A stretch of DNA of 37,158 nt from Hyphomonas sp. (GTDB lineage Bacteria > Pseudomonadota > Alphaproteobacteria > Caulobacterales > Hyphomonadaceae). The notes beneath the pieces are model-generated. The model was not told the DNA's origin. It was given only the letters and a program-made list of their open reading frames with translations, and did not search any database. The stretch lies in the NCBI RefSeq assembly GCF_013823385.1, contig NZ_PNMA01000034.1, forward strand, positions 1 through 37,158, given 5' to 3'. A program made the position numbers and the translations under genes. Positions 21,804-33,835 of this stretch are shown here, piece after piece (position 1 is the stretch's first letter; the number at the start of each line of letters is the position of its first letter).

Positions 21804-22626
21804 GCCCTGCCTCTTCGATCGCCTGATACAGGCGCAACATATCGGTGTGCTCAGCTACATCATGAACCCGCAGCACGCGAGCGCCCCGCTGCAGCGCCAT
21901 CAGATGGGCGGTGAGCGTGCCAGCAAGGCGATCATTTACAGCCCGGCCCGTGACATGGCCGATAAAGCTCTTGCGGGAAAGCCCCACCAGAACAGGGCAG
22001 CCATACGCCGCCAGCGTTTCCAGCCCGGCGATCACCTCCAGATTCTGCCGGATCGTCTTGGCAAAGCCCACGCCAGGGTCCAGCCAGATACGCTCTTTCG
22101 GGATGCCGTGACGCGCCGCTGTCTCGAAGGCCCCGTCAAAGAAGGCGCGCATATCGGCCACTGCATCGACCGCTTCGTCAGCCGTGCCCCGGTGATAGGT
22201 GATGACGATGGCCGCGCCCGTATCGGCAACGGTGGCGGCCATCTCCGGGTCGCCGGTCATGCCGGTGACGTCATTGATGATCACTGCGCCGGCATCTATC
22301 GCGGCCCGCGCAACGGAGGCTTTCACCGTGTCGATGGAGAGAGGCGCATCCATCTGGCGCGACAGATGCCGGATCACCGGGATGACACGCGCAAGCTCCT
22401 CTGCGGCCGAAACCGGCGCAGCACCTGGCCGGGTGGACTCTCCGCCAATATCAATGACGGCCGCGCCCTCTGCCAGCATCCGCATAGCCTGAGCTTCGGC
22501 GGCTTCGAGTGTCGTGTGCCTTCCGCCATCGGAGAAACTGTCGGGCGTGACATTGAGGATGCCCATGATGACCGGCTCTGCGCGTACCCGCGCCAGTATC
22601 CGGTCTCGCCGCGCCACATCAATCAT
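21793..22626 (-). CDS. folP: Dihydropteroate synthase
   Basis: This 277-residue TIM-barrel enzyme condenses p-aminobenzoate with hydroxymethyl-dihydropterin diphosphate; sulfonamides target it. Signatures visible are MGILNVTPDSFSDGG (21-35), IDIGGESTRPGA (about 59-70), SIDTVKASVA, INDVTG and LVGLSRKSFIGH near residue 215. All catalytic and pABA-loop residues I can check are ordinary, so no resistance change is evident. Its start overlaps the pabC stop by eight bases and its stop region overlaps the folB start by eleven. Confidence 0.97.
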   Translation of the reverse strand: MIDVARRDRILARVRAEPVIMGILNVTPDSFSDGGRHTTLEAAEAQAMRMLAEGAAVIDIGGESTRPGAAPVSAAEELARVIPVIRHLSRQMDAPLSIDTVKASVARAAIDAGAVIINDVTGMTGDPEMAATVADTGAAIVITYHRGTADEAVDAVADMRAFFDGAFETAARHGIPKERIWLDPGVGFAKTIRQNLEVIAGLETLAAYGCPVLVGLSRKSFIGHVTGRAVNDRLAGTLTAHLMALQRGARVLRVHDVAEHTDMLRLYQAIEEAGHEN

Positions 22627-23446
22627 CGAAGGCCCCTTCCAGAAGCGCGTGGCCCAGCTGGATCAGCGCGGGCGGCAGTGACGTATCAAGGCTGCGCCCG
22701 GCAAAGGTGCTGACAGGCTGGAATATCCGCAGGCTGTTGGTCAGGAAGATGCCGTCCGCCTGGGTCAGACGGTCCGGCGTCAGACTTTCCTCGGCCGTTT
22801 CAAACCCTGCGCCGATTGCGGCCTGAAGCAGCCAGCCCCGGACAATGCCCGGCATCGCGCCATCCGATACCGGCGGGGTCACCAGCCGGTTGCCAAAGCG
22901 CGCAAACACATTGGCGGCAGAGGCGCAGGCAACTTTCCCATCCGGGGACAGCAACAAAGCCTCTTCATGGCCTGCCGCCACCACTTCCCGCAGGGCCATG
23001 ATATTATCCGTATAGGACAAGGTCTTGTGCCGGGCGGTGGGTGAGGTCGAATTCCGGCGGATGGCGCTGATGCCAAGGCGGACCGGCGGCATCGGATAGG
23101 GCATTTCCATGGGCGAAAAGCGCGCCATCAGGGTTGGCGCGCCGGCTGTCTCCCCCGCCAGTCCGCGCCCGCCGGGGCCGCGCGTAACCGTCAGCCGCAA
23201 CGCGCCCTCTGCGCCGCCGGGAACGGCTTCTCCGGCAAGCGCCTCCAGCGCTTCGGGGGTAACCTCAATCCCGAGCGCCGCCGCATCGCCGGTCAGGCGA
23301 GCCAGATGTGCTCGCATGAGGATGATCCGCCCACCGACCACACGGGAGGTGTCAAACAACCCATCGGCCAGCAGCAATCCGCGATCTGTGAGATCAAAAG
23401 GCTGAACATTTTCAGCCCCGGAAACGGACTGGTGTATCCGGATCAT
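22619..23446 (-). CDS. pabC: Aminodeoxychorismate lyase (class IV PLP enzyme)
   Basis: This 275-residue protein belongs to fold-type IV PLP enzymes (PabC, BCAT, D-amino acid transaminase). It has RGLLLADGLFDT near the N-terminus, the lysine region RHKTLSYTDNIMAL (PLP Lys in HKT) and EALLLSPDGKVACASAANVF. Sitting between pabA and folP it is best called PabC, which releases p-aminobenzoate from aminodeoxychorismate. The start at 23446 is set by the ATGA overlap with pabA; the frame is open to 23503 but that would lie inside pabA. A D-amino acid aminotransferase is the main alternative on sequence alone. Confidence 0.92.
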   Translation of the reverse strand: MIRIHQSVSGAENVQPFDLTDRGLLLADGLFDTSRVVGGRIILMRAHLARLTGDAAALGIEVTPEALEALAGEAVPGGAEGALRLTVTRGPGGRGLAGETAGAPTLMARFSPMEMPYPMPPVRLGISAIRRNSTSPTARHKTLSYTDNIMALREVVAAGHEEALLLSPDGKVACASAANVFARFGNRLVTPPVSDGAMPGIVRGWLLQAAIGAGFETAEESLTPDRLTQADGIFLTNSLRIFQPVSTFAGRSLDTSLPPALIQLGHALLEGAFDD

Positions 23447-24027
23447 GTCTGCCTCCAGGCGCGGGCGATATTGAGGAAATTCTTCAGCAATTCTGGTCCG
23501 CATTCGGTGAGAATGGATTCCGGATGAAACTGGATTCCGTACACAGGGCGGGAAATGTGCGACAGAGCCATCACTTCACCTGAAGGCGAAACAGCGTCGA
23601 TCACCAAATCCCCCTCCGCGTCCGGCGATGCCGCGATCAGGGAATGATAGAGCCCGACATCGAAGGCAGAGGGCAACCCTGCGAACAGGCGCAATCCGGT
23701 ATGCGTGATCCGGGCGGCGCGGCCATGCGCAGGCGATCTGGCGCGCCGGACCGGCCATCCATGCGCCGCCGCAATCGCCTGATGACCGAGGCAGACGCCA
23801 AGGATGGGCAGGCGCTCTCCCAGAACCCTGATCGCCTCCAGCGAGACGCCCGCCTCTGCCGGAGTGCAGGGGCCCGGCGAAATCACCAGCGCCTCCGGCG
23901 CCATCGCCTCAATCTCCGCAACCGTGATCCGGTCACTGTCGGCCACTTCGATCTCGCAGCCAAGTTCGCTGAAATAGCGGGCGAGATTGAAGACGAAGCT
24001 GTCCCTATTATTCAGCATAAGGATCAT
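23443..24027 (-). CDS. pabA: Aminodeoxychorismate synthase glutaminase subunit
   Basis: This 194-residue class I glutamine amidotransferase has NNRDSFVFNLARY at the start, SPGPCTPAEAG, the nucleophile Cys in LGVCLGHQAIA (about 77-87) and the His-Glu pair in IQFHPESILTE (about 168-178). It supplies ammonia to PabB. The anthranilate synthase partner TrpG is nearly identical in motifs, and shared PabA/TrpG use is possible; the folate context favours PabA. It overlaps pabB and pabC by four bases each. Confidence 0.95.
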   Translation of the reverse strand: MILMLNNRDSFVFNLARYFSELGCEIEVADSDRITVAEIEAMAPEALVISPGPCTPAEAGVSLEAIRVLGERLPILGVCLGHQAIAAAHGWPVRRARSPAHGRAARITHTGLRLFAGLPSAFDVGLYHSLIAASPDAEGDLVIDAVSPSGEVMALSHISRPVYGIQFHPESILTECGPELLKNFLNIARAWRQT

Positions 24028-25454
24028 GATGTTTTCACCGGCAGCGCAGACCTTCCCATGATCCGTTCTGCCTTCAGGCAGATTTCCTCATGCTCCGCCT
24101 CCGGATCAGAGAGCAGCGTAATGCCTGCGCCCGCCCAGAGCCTTGTTTCGTCTGGCAATATTTCCAGCGTGCGGATCAGGATCGAGAAATCCATCGCGCC
24201 ATCATGGCCGATCCAACCCATCGATCCGCAGAAGATGCCCCGCGCTTCAGGCTCCAGCGCGTCGATAATCTCCATCGCGCGCAGCTTCGGCGCGCCGGTG
24301 ATCGAGCCGCCGGGAAACACCGCCGCCAGAAGGTCTGCCGCCGTCTGCCCCGGCGCCAGTTTTCCCTCCACCGTCGAGACGAGGTGGTGAAGGTTTGCAA
24401 AGGTCTCCAGCCGGCAGAGGGAGGAGACCGACACCGAAGCAGATGTGCAGACCCGCGAAATATCGTTGCGGAGCAGGTCCACGATCATCACATTTTCTGC
24501 CCGGTCCTTCTCCGAGACGAGCAGCGCGGCGCGGGCGGCGGTATCTTCGGCCGCGTCTTCGCGGCGCCGGATGGTGCCCTTGATGGGCTCTGCCTTCACC
24601 CGGCCTTCGCCATCGGCGCTGATCAGGCGCTCGGGCGAAAAACTGGCAATGGCGCGCCCCTCAAACACACCGAACGCAGAAAAGGGCGCCGGCGATCGGG
24701 CCCGCCCCTGAAGATATTGCGCAAATGCCGCTTCCGGGGAGAGCGGCCCGGCCGTCCAGAGACCGGAAATATTGGCCTGATAAACATCTCCGTCGCGAAT
24801 ATATTCCTTCACGCGGGAAACGCTGGCCTGATAGCCGCCCGGCGCGCTGCGCGGCGTCCAGGAGAGGGCTTCCGGTGGAGGCAGCGGGGGGACCGGCGCG
24901 GCCAGCCTCTCTTTCAGGCGCCTGATTTTCTCCTTCGCCAGTTGCTCATCGGGCGCAGTATCGCCCGCCCACAACCCCGCAGAATAAATGTGGGCCGCTT
25001 GAGCACCATGATCGAAGGCGATCACGGTGTCATAGAGGCCAAACTCCAGTGCCGGCGTCAGGACGGGGCTGTGGCGCGACTGGAAGCGGCCCATGAAGGC
25101 GGGCGCAAAATCGTAGGAGAGATAGCCCGCAGCCCCGCCCTGAAACGGCGCGCCGCCGTCAATGCGGGCTATCTGGCGCCCGCCAATCCAGGCGCGCAGC
25201 CTGCCGGCGGCCTCTGCGGCCGCGTCCAGCTGCAGCCGGTCCACCGGCCAGACGCAGATATAGGAATATCGCGCGCCGGGATGGTCCGGGGCGGCGCTGT
25301 CCAGCCAGAGGAAGCCGTCCTCTCCCCGCAGGGCCATTGCGGCGGCAACAGGATCGAAGGAGGGCAGCGCTTCAGCCAGCATGGGCGCTTCTCTAGCCTG
25401 CGGCAGGATTGGCGGAAAGGCGCTGCGGCTCTGAATGCGGCTTGGGCAGGACAT
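24024..25454 (-). CDS. pabB: Aminodeoxychorismate synthase component I
   Basis: This 476-residue chorismate-utilising enzyme aminates chorismate using ammonia from PabA. The C-terminal domain carries the family blocks AEPIKGTIRRREDA (the PIKGT lysine used by PabB), AENVMIVDLLRNDISRVC, GSITGAPKLRAMEIID and a final GAGITLLSDPEAEHEEI. The N-terminal third is the smaller tryptophan-binding-like region. I chose the ATG at 25454; the frame continues to 25760, but that extension is opposite the plus-strand His-rich peptide gene and looks non-native. It heads the folate operon, with pabA overlapping by four bases. Confidence 0.94.
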   Translation of the reverse strand: MSCPSRIQSRSAFPPILPQAREAPMLAEALPSFDPVAAAMALRGEDGFLWLDSAAPDHPGARYSYICVWPVDRLQLDAAAEAAGRLRAWIGGRQIARIDGGAPFQGGAAGYLSYDFAPAFMGRFQSRHSPVLTPALEFGLYDTVIAFDHGAQAAHIYSAGLWAGDTAPDEQLAKEKIRRLKERLAAPVPPLPPPEALSWTPRSAPGGYQASVSRVKEYIRDGDVYQANISGLWTAGPLSPEAAFAQYLQGRARSPAPFSAFGVFEGRAIASFSPERLISADGEGRVKAEPIKGTIRRREDAAEDTAARAALLVSEKDRAENVMIVDLLRNDISRVCTSASVSVSSLCRLETFANLHHLVSTVEGKLAPGQTAADLLAAVFPGGSITGAPKLRAMEIIDALEPEARGIFCGSMGWIGHDGAMDFSILIRTLEILPDETRLWAGAGITLLSDPEAEHEEICLKAERIMGRSALPVKTS

Positions 25455-25524
25455 TTCGCCCCGCCGGGGCCTTCTGCGGGGAAAGGGTGATGATTCAGAA
25501 ACCGGTTTGCCGTAAGCAGGCCTC

Positions 25525-25872
25525 ATGCGACCCACCCGCCTTCTCTTCTGGCTTCGCCGTCTTGTGGCTGCCCTTCTGATGGTGTCGCTGGTGGCGACGC
25601 CTGCCCTGGCGGCGGCAGAAAGCCCTGAATCGCATAGCGAAATTACCTTTGCCTGTGACGACGAAACCGAAGTTTCCGGCGAGGCCGGCCATGCGCACGA
25701 CGCCCATGGCCATACGGCGCATGGCTGTGGCACCTGCCATTTCCACTGGCTGGGCAGCAAGGCGGAGATGCCCGTGTTTACAGGGCGAGTGGCCCCTGCT
25801 GGGACGGATGTGACGGCGGCGCCGCTGGTGCGGCTGGCGGCGGCGGGGCCTTACCGGCCGCCTCGGGGCTGA
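25525..25872 (+). CDS. Small His/Cys-rich exported protein upstream of a metal efflux system
   Basis: This 115-residue protein has a basic N-terminus and Sec signal peptide ending at about residue 30 (ALAAAES). The mature part includes a metal-ligand cluster HAHDAHGHTAHGCGTCHFHW (about 56-75) with seven or more His and two Cys. The layout resembles small CopL-like or DUF2946-like periplasmic peptides found beside copper and heavy-metal efflux genes. It precedes the RND adaptor gene by 67 nt and is divergent from pabB. A metal-buffering or sensing role is inference. Confidence 0.75.
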   Translation: MRPTRLLFWLRRLVAALLMVSLVATPALAAAESPESHSEITFACDDETEVSGEAGHAHDAHGHTAHGCGTCHFHWLGSKAEMPVFTGRVAPAGTDVTAAPLVRLAAAGPYRPPRG

Positions 25873-25939
25873 TCTTCAGAGCATTTCGAGGCTGGAAAAT
25901 CCTTCTGGCCGGTTCTGGATCAATCCGAGGAAAAAACCC

Positions 25940-27289
25940 TTGTTTTTCAAAATCAGAGACGCCCTTGGGGGCGCGCTCGCGCGCGGCTGCAGGTTCAATG
26001 AATTCAAACGGTTAGCGCTGGGCCTGCCCCTTGCGCTGACCCTGGCTGCCTGCGGGGCGCAGACCCCTGCCAAGGCGGGACAGGATGGGCACACACATGG
26101 TCAGGAAGTGGACAAATCCGGACACTCCCGGACAAATCCGGACAATTCCGGACACGATGAGGACACCCACGACCACGATCATGACGATGACCACGACCAC
26201 GACGAGCACGACGAGGAAGGCGGCGACCATGTGGCGCTTTCCCCCGAAGCGGCCCGCGAAGCCGGCATCCGGATCTCCACCGCAAGCCCTGCCCCGCTCG
26301 GCGCCACGCTGAAGCTGCCGGCCGAGATCCGGTTTGACGCAGACCGGATCGCCAATGTGTCGGCGAGGGTGGACGGGGTGGTGACCCGCCTGGGCGCGGC
26401 GGAGGGCGCAACCGTGCGCAAGGGCGAGACGCTGGCGGTGGTCAACAGCCGGGAGCTGGCCGGGATGAAGGCCGATTACATGACCGCGCTGGCGGCCGAG
26501 GCGCTGGCCCGGGACACGCTGACGCGGGAGGAGACGCTGTGGCAGCACCGGGCGACGCCCGAAGCGGACCTGCAGGCTGCGCGCGCCGGGGTGGCCAGTG
26601 CCGAAGCGGCCCGCAAGGCGGTGGAGAACAAGCTGCACGCCATTGGCGTGACCCATGCCACGCTCGACCGGCTGGAGCATATCGAGGATGGGGCGCTGGG
26701 CAGCATCGCCATCACCGCGCCGATTGGCGGGCGGGTTGTGCGCCGGTCCCTGTCCCTCGGCGAAACGGTGAGCGGGGGCGCTGCCGCGCCGCTGTTCGTG
26801 GTGGCCGATGACAGCGTCGTGTGGGCCGACATTGCCGTTTACAAGAGCGATTACGCCCGGCTGCGCGAGGGCATGGCCGTGACCCTGCGCGAGGAAAATG
26901 GCGCCCCTGCCGCTGAAGGCAGCATTGCCCTGATCCTGCCGCTGATCGACGAAGCCTCCCGCACGGCCACCGCGCGGGTGATCGTGGACAATGCCGATGG
27001 GCGGCTGCGCCCCGGCCAGTTCGTGACGGCAGAGATTGCCGCCGGAGACGGCGCGCCGGTTCTGCGCGTGCCGGACGGAGCCATTGTTCAGGTGGAGGGG
27101 CGGGCGAGCGTGTTCGTGCCGGCCGATGACGGCTTTGCCCCGCGCGCCATTGAGCCCGGCCGCAAGGCGGGCGGCTTTACCGAAATCCGCTCCGGCCTGT
27201 CGGCCGGTGACGCTTATGTTTCCGAAGGCGCCTTCACGCTGAAAGCTCAGCTTGAAAAAGACGCGTTCGGCGACGGCCACGTTCACTAG
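25940..27289 (+). CDS. Heavy-metal RND efflux periplasmic adaptor with His/Asp-rich N-terminal tail
   Basis: This 449-residue membrane-fusion protein of the CzcB/CusB type starts with a TTG at 25940, ten bases after CCGAGGAAAA. A hydrophobic stretch ends in the lipobox LAAC (about residue 38), so it is likely lipid-anchored. Residues about 48-93 form a metal-binding tail rich in His and Asp (GHTHGQ, then HDHDHDDDHDHDEHDEE). Then follow a barrel-sandwich/lipoyl half (NVSARVDGVVTRLGAAEGATVRKGE, seen as VSARVDGVVTRLG), a coiled-coil hairpin (about 170-225), the second lipoyl half, and beta-barrel and proximal domains. It pairs with the pump gene 12 nt downstream. The start codon is uncertain; a later start would drop the lipid anchor. 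Confidence 0.92.
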   Translation: MFFKIRDALGGALARGCRFNEFKRLALGLPLALTLAACGAQTPAKAGQDGHTHGQEVDKSGHSRTNPDNSGHDEDTHDHDHDDDHDHDEHDEEGGDHVALSPEAAREAGIRISTASPAPLGATLKLPAEIRFDADRIANVSARVDGVVTRLGAAEGATVRKGETLAVVNSRELAGMKADYMTALAAEALARDTLTREETLWQHRATPEADLQAARAGVASAEAARKAVENKLHAIGVTHATLDRLEHIEDGALGSIAITAPIGGRVVRRSLSLGETVSGGAAAPLFVVADDSVVWADIAVYKSDYARLREGMAVTLREENGAPAAEGSIALILPLIDEASRTATARVIVDNADGRLRPGQFVTAEIAAGDGAPVLRVPDGAIVQVEGRASVFVPADDGFAPRAIEPGRKAGGFTEIRSGLSAGDAYVSEGAFTLKAQLEKDAFGDGHVH

Positions 27290-27301
27290 GAGGCCGGACA
27301 G

Positions 27302-30375
<3,074 letters not shown>

Positions 30376-30379
<4 letters not shown>

Positions 30380-31125
30380 ATTTCCGGCACTTCCAGGCCG
30401 CGCCGGAGGAGGCTTTCCCACGCCTCCTCCGGATCGTCGGCGAACTCGAACAGGTTGAGATCGTCCGGGCTGATCATGCCGGCCTCGGCGAAGGCCTCGA
30501 AGTTGATGATCCGTGTCCAGAAGTTGCGGTCATAGAGCACGACCGGCATGTGATGTCCCTTGCCGGTCTGGCTGAGGGTGAGGAATTCGAACAGCTCGTC
30601 CATCGTGCCGAAGCCGCCGGGGAAGATCATCAGGGCGCGGGCGCGCATGGCCAGGTGCATCTTGCGCATGGCGAAATAGTGGAACTGGAAGTTCAGGTCA
30701 GGGGTGATGTAGGGGTTGGGGAATTGCTCGTGCGGGAGCTGGATGTTGAAGCCGATGGTGACAGCGCCTGCGTCCCGCGCGCCGCGATTGGCCGCTTCCA
30801 TCACGCCGGGGCCGCCGCCGGTGGCGATGACATTGTCGCGCCACTGGCGTCCGTCGCAGAGGGCGCCGCCGCGCTCGGACGCGATGCGCCCGAAGGTGCG
30901 CGCGGCGTTGTAGATGCGCGATTGCCATTCCCCGCCATCTTCGCGGATGCGGGCGCTGCCGAAGGCGACGATGGTGGAGCGCACGCGCTCGTAGCGCAGA
31001 TACTCCTCGGCCTTGGCGTATTCCATCATGAAGCGCGCGCCCCGCATGGAATCGCCCAGGACGAAATCCTGATCGAACGCGGCCAGCCGGTAGACCGGGT
31101 TATCGCTGTAATTGTCCGCTGCCAT
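30376..31125 (-). CDS. LOG/TIGR00730-family Rossmann-fold protein
   Basis: This 249-residue protein has GGGPGVMEAANRGA and the FPGGFGTMDELFE signature (PGGxGTxxE) of LOG-type cytokinin riboside 5'-monophosphate phosphoribohydrolases and related bacterial nucleotide hydrolases. The N-terminal 80 residues are an extension compared with the short (about 190) forms. It releases a base from a nucleoside monophosphate in characterised members; here the nucleotide is unknown. The ATG at 31125 has a perfect AGGAGG. It converges on the RND pump with overlapping stop codons and follows RidA by 43 nt. Confidence 0.92.
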
Positions 31126-31168
31126 GAGGGCCTCCTGCCTGAATTGAAGGCCCCCCTTTTAAGGCATT

Positions 31169-31564
31169 CTATTTTTCAGGACAGCGGGCAATGACTTTGA
31201 TCTCGAAGTCGAAGCCGGCAAGCCAGGTGACACCCACGGCGGTCCAGTTCGGATAGGGCGGCTGGGGGAAAACGCGGCTTTTCACCTCCATGATGGTTCC
31301 GAACTGGGCTTCGGGATCGGTGTGGAAAGTGGTGACATCGACAATGTCGCTGAGGCTGCAGCCAGCCGCATCGAGCACGGCCTGGAGATTGTCGAAGGCG
31401 AGCTGCACCTGTTTGGCGAAATCAGGTTCCGGCGAACCATCCGGGCGGCTGCCGACCTGACCCGAGACAAAAAGCAGGTCCCCGGAGCGAATCGCGGCGG
31501 AATACCCGTGCTGCTCGTAGAGGGCGTGGCGATCTTTGGGAAAGACGGGCTCGTTTCTGGGCAT
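31169..31564 (-). CDS. RidA/YjgF-family protein
   Basis: This 131-residue protein shows the RidA core: LLFVSGQVG, FAKQVQLAFDNLQAVLDAAGCSLSDIVDVTTF (seen as QLAFDNLQAVLDAAG and DVTTFHTD), and a final block AVGVTWLAGFDFEIKVIA in place of the canonical R-A-V-x-V-x-x-L-P. The Arg that binds the carboxylate of enamine/imine substrates in strict RidA (in the R-x-A/V motif) appears to be Thr-Ala here, so this may belong to a RidA side group without deaminase activity. It has an AAAGGA ribosome site. A possible two-gene unit with the LOG gene (43-nt gap). Confidence 0.88.
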   Translation of the reverse strand: MPRNEPVFPKDRHALYEQHGYSAAIRSGDLLFVSGQVGSRPDGSPEPDFAKQVQLAFDNLQAVLDAAGCSLSDIVDVTTFHTDPEAQFGTIMEVKSRVFPQPPYPNWTAVGVTWLAGFDFEIKVIARCPEK

Positions 31565-31663
31565 GTCGCTGTCCTTTCAGGAAGGGGCTGATTGGGTTCA
31601 CGGCATGTAGGATCGATCGCGGGCAATGCGACCTTAATTCGTCATCCTTCTGCGGTGCGCGGC

Positions 31664-33835
31664 CTAGGAGGCGGTGCGGTCCTGGGCAATCTCCGGCGGC
31701 AGCAGGTGGCCGCCATTCAGCACGGCGCGGCTGAGCGGGCGGCCGGAGGCGGAGAAGGTGGCGCTGACCGAGGCGAGATCCCGGCAGGAGTTGAGCAGCG
31801 CGATCTTCTCGCCCTTGCTGAGCGCGGCGACGTATTCGGCGGCCGACTCGGCCGTCTCCGTGCGCGCCCTGGCAACAGCCAGCGGCGTGTGAACCTCGTG
31901 GCGGCCAAGCGACCAGTGCGTGTCCACCAGGGCGCAGCGGCGCTGCTGTTTCACCTGGTCGAGCAGCAGGGTGTAGAGATCTGCCGGGCGCAGATCACGG
32001 AACACGGCCTGGGCTTCCTGCGCGGCGGCGAAGGAGGCTGGCACGGCGACTTCCGCCGGAGAGACCAGCGCCCCTGCCTTGCGGAAGGCCTGCCCGGCCG
32101 AGCGCTTGGCCGTCCAGTAGGACAGCGGCACCGAGAGGATCAGGCCGATGGTGGCCGGGGCAAGCCAGGCGGCATAGACCGGCGAGATGATCATGGCAGC
32201 CACCGTCAGCACCACGCCGAGCGTCATGGCGGGCGCGCTGTGGCGCAGGGTAGCCATCAGGGAATAGCCATCCTCCGTGCGCTTCTGCGGCGACCAGCCG
32301 GAGTCGCGCCCGGTCAGCACGCTGATGACGGCGCTGGTCTGGGTGACCATCATGATCGGGGCAATCAGTACCGAGAGGAATGTCTCTGTCAGCACGCCCA
32401 GCATGGTGCGGAACATGCCGACCTGGCGGCGCCAGAGCGGGCTGATCAGGCCATAGATGAGGCCATAAATCTTCGGCGCGAAGAGAATCACCATCGTCAC
32501 GATGAAGAGGTTGAGCGCGCGCACGGAGTCGATCACCGGCCAGGTGGGGAACAGCGAGAAGCCATCGCCGAAATAGGACGGGCGCATGAAGCTGTTCTGA
32601 AGCGACAGGGCCATACCCACGGTGATGAAGATCAGCCAGAGCGGCGAGGAGAGATAAGAGAAAATGCCGGTGATCAGGTGGAACCGGCTCGTCCAGGCGA
32701 GGCCGCGTGTTTTCAGGAGTACCAGCATGTGCTGCATGTTGCCCTGGCACCAGCGGCGGTCGCGGATCACCAGATCGATGATCGTCGGCGGGCCTTGTTC
32801 ATAGGAGCCGCTCAGCGCCGGCTTGATCTCGACATTCCAGCCGGCCCGGCGCAGCAGCGCGGCCTCCACAAAGTCGTGGCTGAGGATATGGCCGCCAAAC
32901 GGCGCGCGGCCCGGCAGTTCCGGCAGGCCGGCGGCCTGCGCCATTGCCTGCACACGTATGATCGCGTTATGGCCCCAGAAATTGCCTTCCTTCTGGGCCC
33001 ACCAGGCGATGCCATGGCCGAGCACAGGGCCATAGAGCGCGGCGGCAAACTGCTGGATGCGGGCAAACAGGCTCTCCCCGCCCACAAGTTGCGGAATGGT
33101 CTGGATAAGGCCGGTGCGCGGGGATTCCTCCATCTGGCGCACAAGCTCGATCAGCGTGTCGCGCTCCATATAGGAGTCGGCGTCATAGACGATCATATAG
33201 TCGTAGCGGCCGCCCCAGCGGGTGACGAAGTCACGGATATTGCCTGCCTTGCGATGATGGTTGATCGTGCGGCGGCGATACCAGATGCGCACATCAGACG
33301 GTGAATGCTGGCGGATGCGCTCGAAGGCGGCTTCCTCGGCAAGGGCGACTTCCGGATCGGTCGTGTCGCTGAGGATGAAACAATCAAACCGGCCGGGCGC
33401 GCCCGACATCATCTTTGCGGTGGCCAGCACCGTGCCGAAGATATGCTCGACATTCTCGTTATAGATCGGGAAGGCAATGACCGTGCGCGTGTTGCGCAGG
33501 TCTGGCCCTGCGTCCGCGCGCGGCTTTTTCATCAGCGAGCCAATCGCCGAGAAGAAGCCCATGGTGGCGTTGATGAAGGCGTAGCAGACCCAGACGATGT
33601 TGATGGCAAAGATCGCCAGCAGTGCCCATTCCAGCAGCGTCAGCCCGGAAACCGACAGCACTTCATGCATCTCATAGGTCGCCCAGGCCGTCAGCCCGAG
33701 AGAGGAAACCAGAAGGAACAGCTTCCGCCAGATGTCCGAGGCCGGACGATGCGCCGAAACAGGGACAGGACCGGCCAGGGACTGGCTCGGCATATCAATC
33801 GGGAATTCGGTGGGACGTGCGCGCAGCAAGGTCAT
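31664..33835 (-). CDS. opgH: Glucans biosynthesis glucosyltransferase OpgH (MdoH)
   Basis: This 723-residue inner-membrane family-2 glycosyltransferase polymerises UDP-glucose into the beta-glucan backbone of osmoregulated periplasmic glucans. It has two N-terminal membrane helices (about 35-100), a catalytic domain with IAFPIYNENVEHIFGT, DTTDPEVALAEE, YDADSYM, a HDFVEAALLRRAGW block and the acceptor-side RRWCQGN (R/QxxRW), then several helices (about 380-640). I chose the ATG at 33835, whose ATGA overlaps the opgG stop; a TTG at 33847 could add four residues. It is about normal for alphaproteobacteria, shorter than E. coli OpgH (about 850). Confidence 0.95.
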   Translation of the reverse strand: MTLLRARPTEFPIDMPSQSLAGPVPVSAHRPASDIWRKLFLLVSSLGLTAWATYEMHEVLSVSGLTLLEWALLAIFAINIVWVCYAFINATMGFFSAIGSLMKKPRADAGPDLRNTRTVIAFPIYNENVEHIFGTVLATAKMMSGAPGRFDCFILSDTTDPEVALAEEAAFERIRQHSPSDVRIWYRRRTINHHRKAGNIRDFVTRWGGRYDYMIVYDADSYMERDTLIELVRQMEESPRTGLIQTIPQLVGGESLFARIQQFAAALYGPVLGHGIAWWAQKEGNFWGHNAIIRVQAMAQAAGLPELPGRAPFGGHILSHDFVEAALLRRAGWNVEIKPALSGSYEQGPPTIIDLVIRDRRWCQGNMQHMLVLLKTRGLAWTSRFHLITGIFSYLSSPLWLIFITVGMALSLQNSFMRPSYFGDGFSLFPTWPVIDSVRALNLFIVTMVILFAPKIYGLIYGLISPLWRRQVGMFRTMLGVLTETFLSVLIAPIMMVTQTSAVISVLTGRDSGWSPQKRTEDGYSLMATLRHSAPAMTLGVVLTVAAMIISPVYAAWLAPATIGLILSVPLSYWTAKRSAGQAFRKAGALVSPAEVAVPASFAAAQEAQAVFRDLRPADLYTLLLDQVKQQRRCALVDTHWSLGRHEVHTPLAVARARTETAESAAEYVAALSKGEKIALLNSCRDLASVSATFSASGRPLSRAVLNGGHLLPPEIAQDRTAS

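Noticed and set aside
24090..25490. 466-residue plus-strand open frame opposite pabB
   Set aside because: Antisense shadow of pabB with Arg/Gly-rich composition and no recognisable motifs.
25455..25760. N-terminal extension of pabB
   Set aside because: Would be antisense to the His-rich exported peptide gene, is Arg/Ser-rich and exceeds the usual PabB length.
31592..33304. 570-residue plus-strand open frame opposite opgH
   Set aside because: Antisense to conserved catalytic blocks of opgH; composition (Arg, His, Gly, Gln) is typical of a shadow frame.
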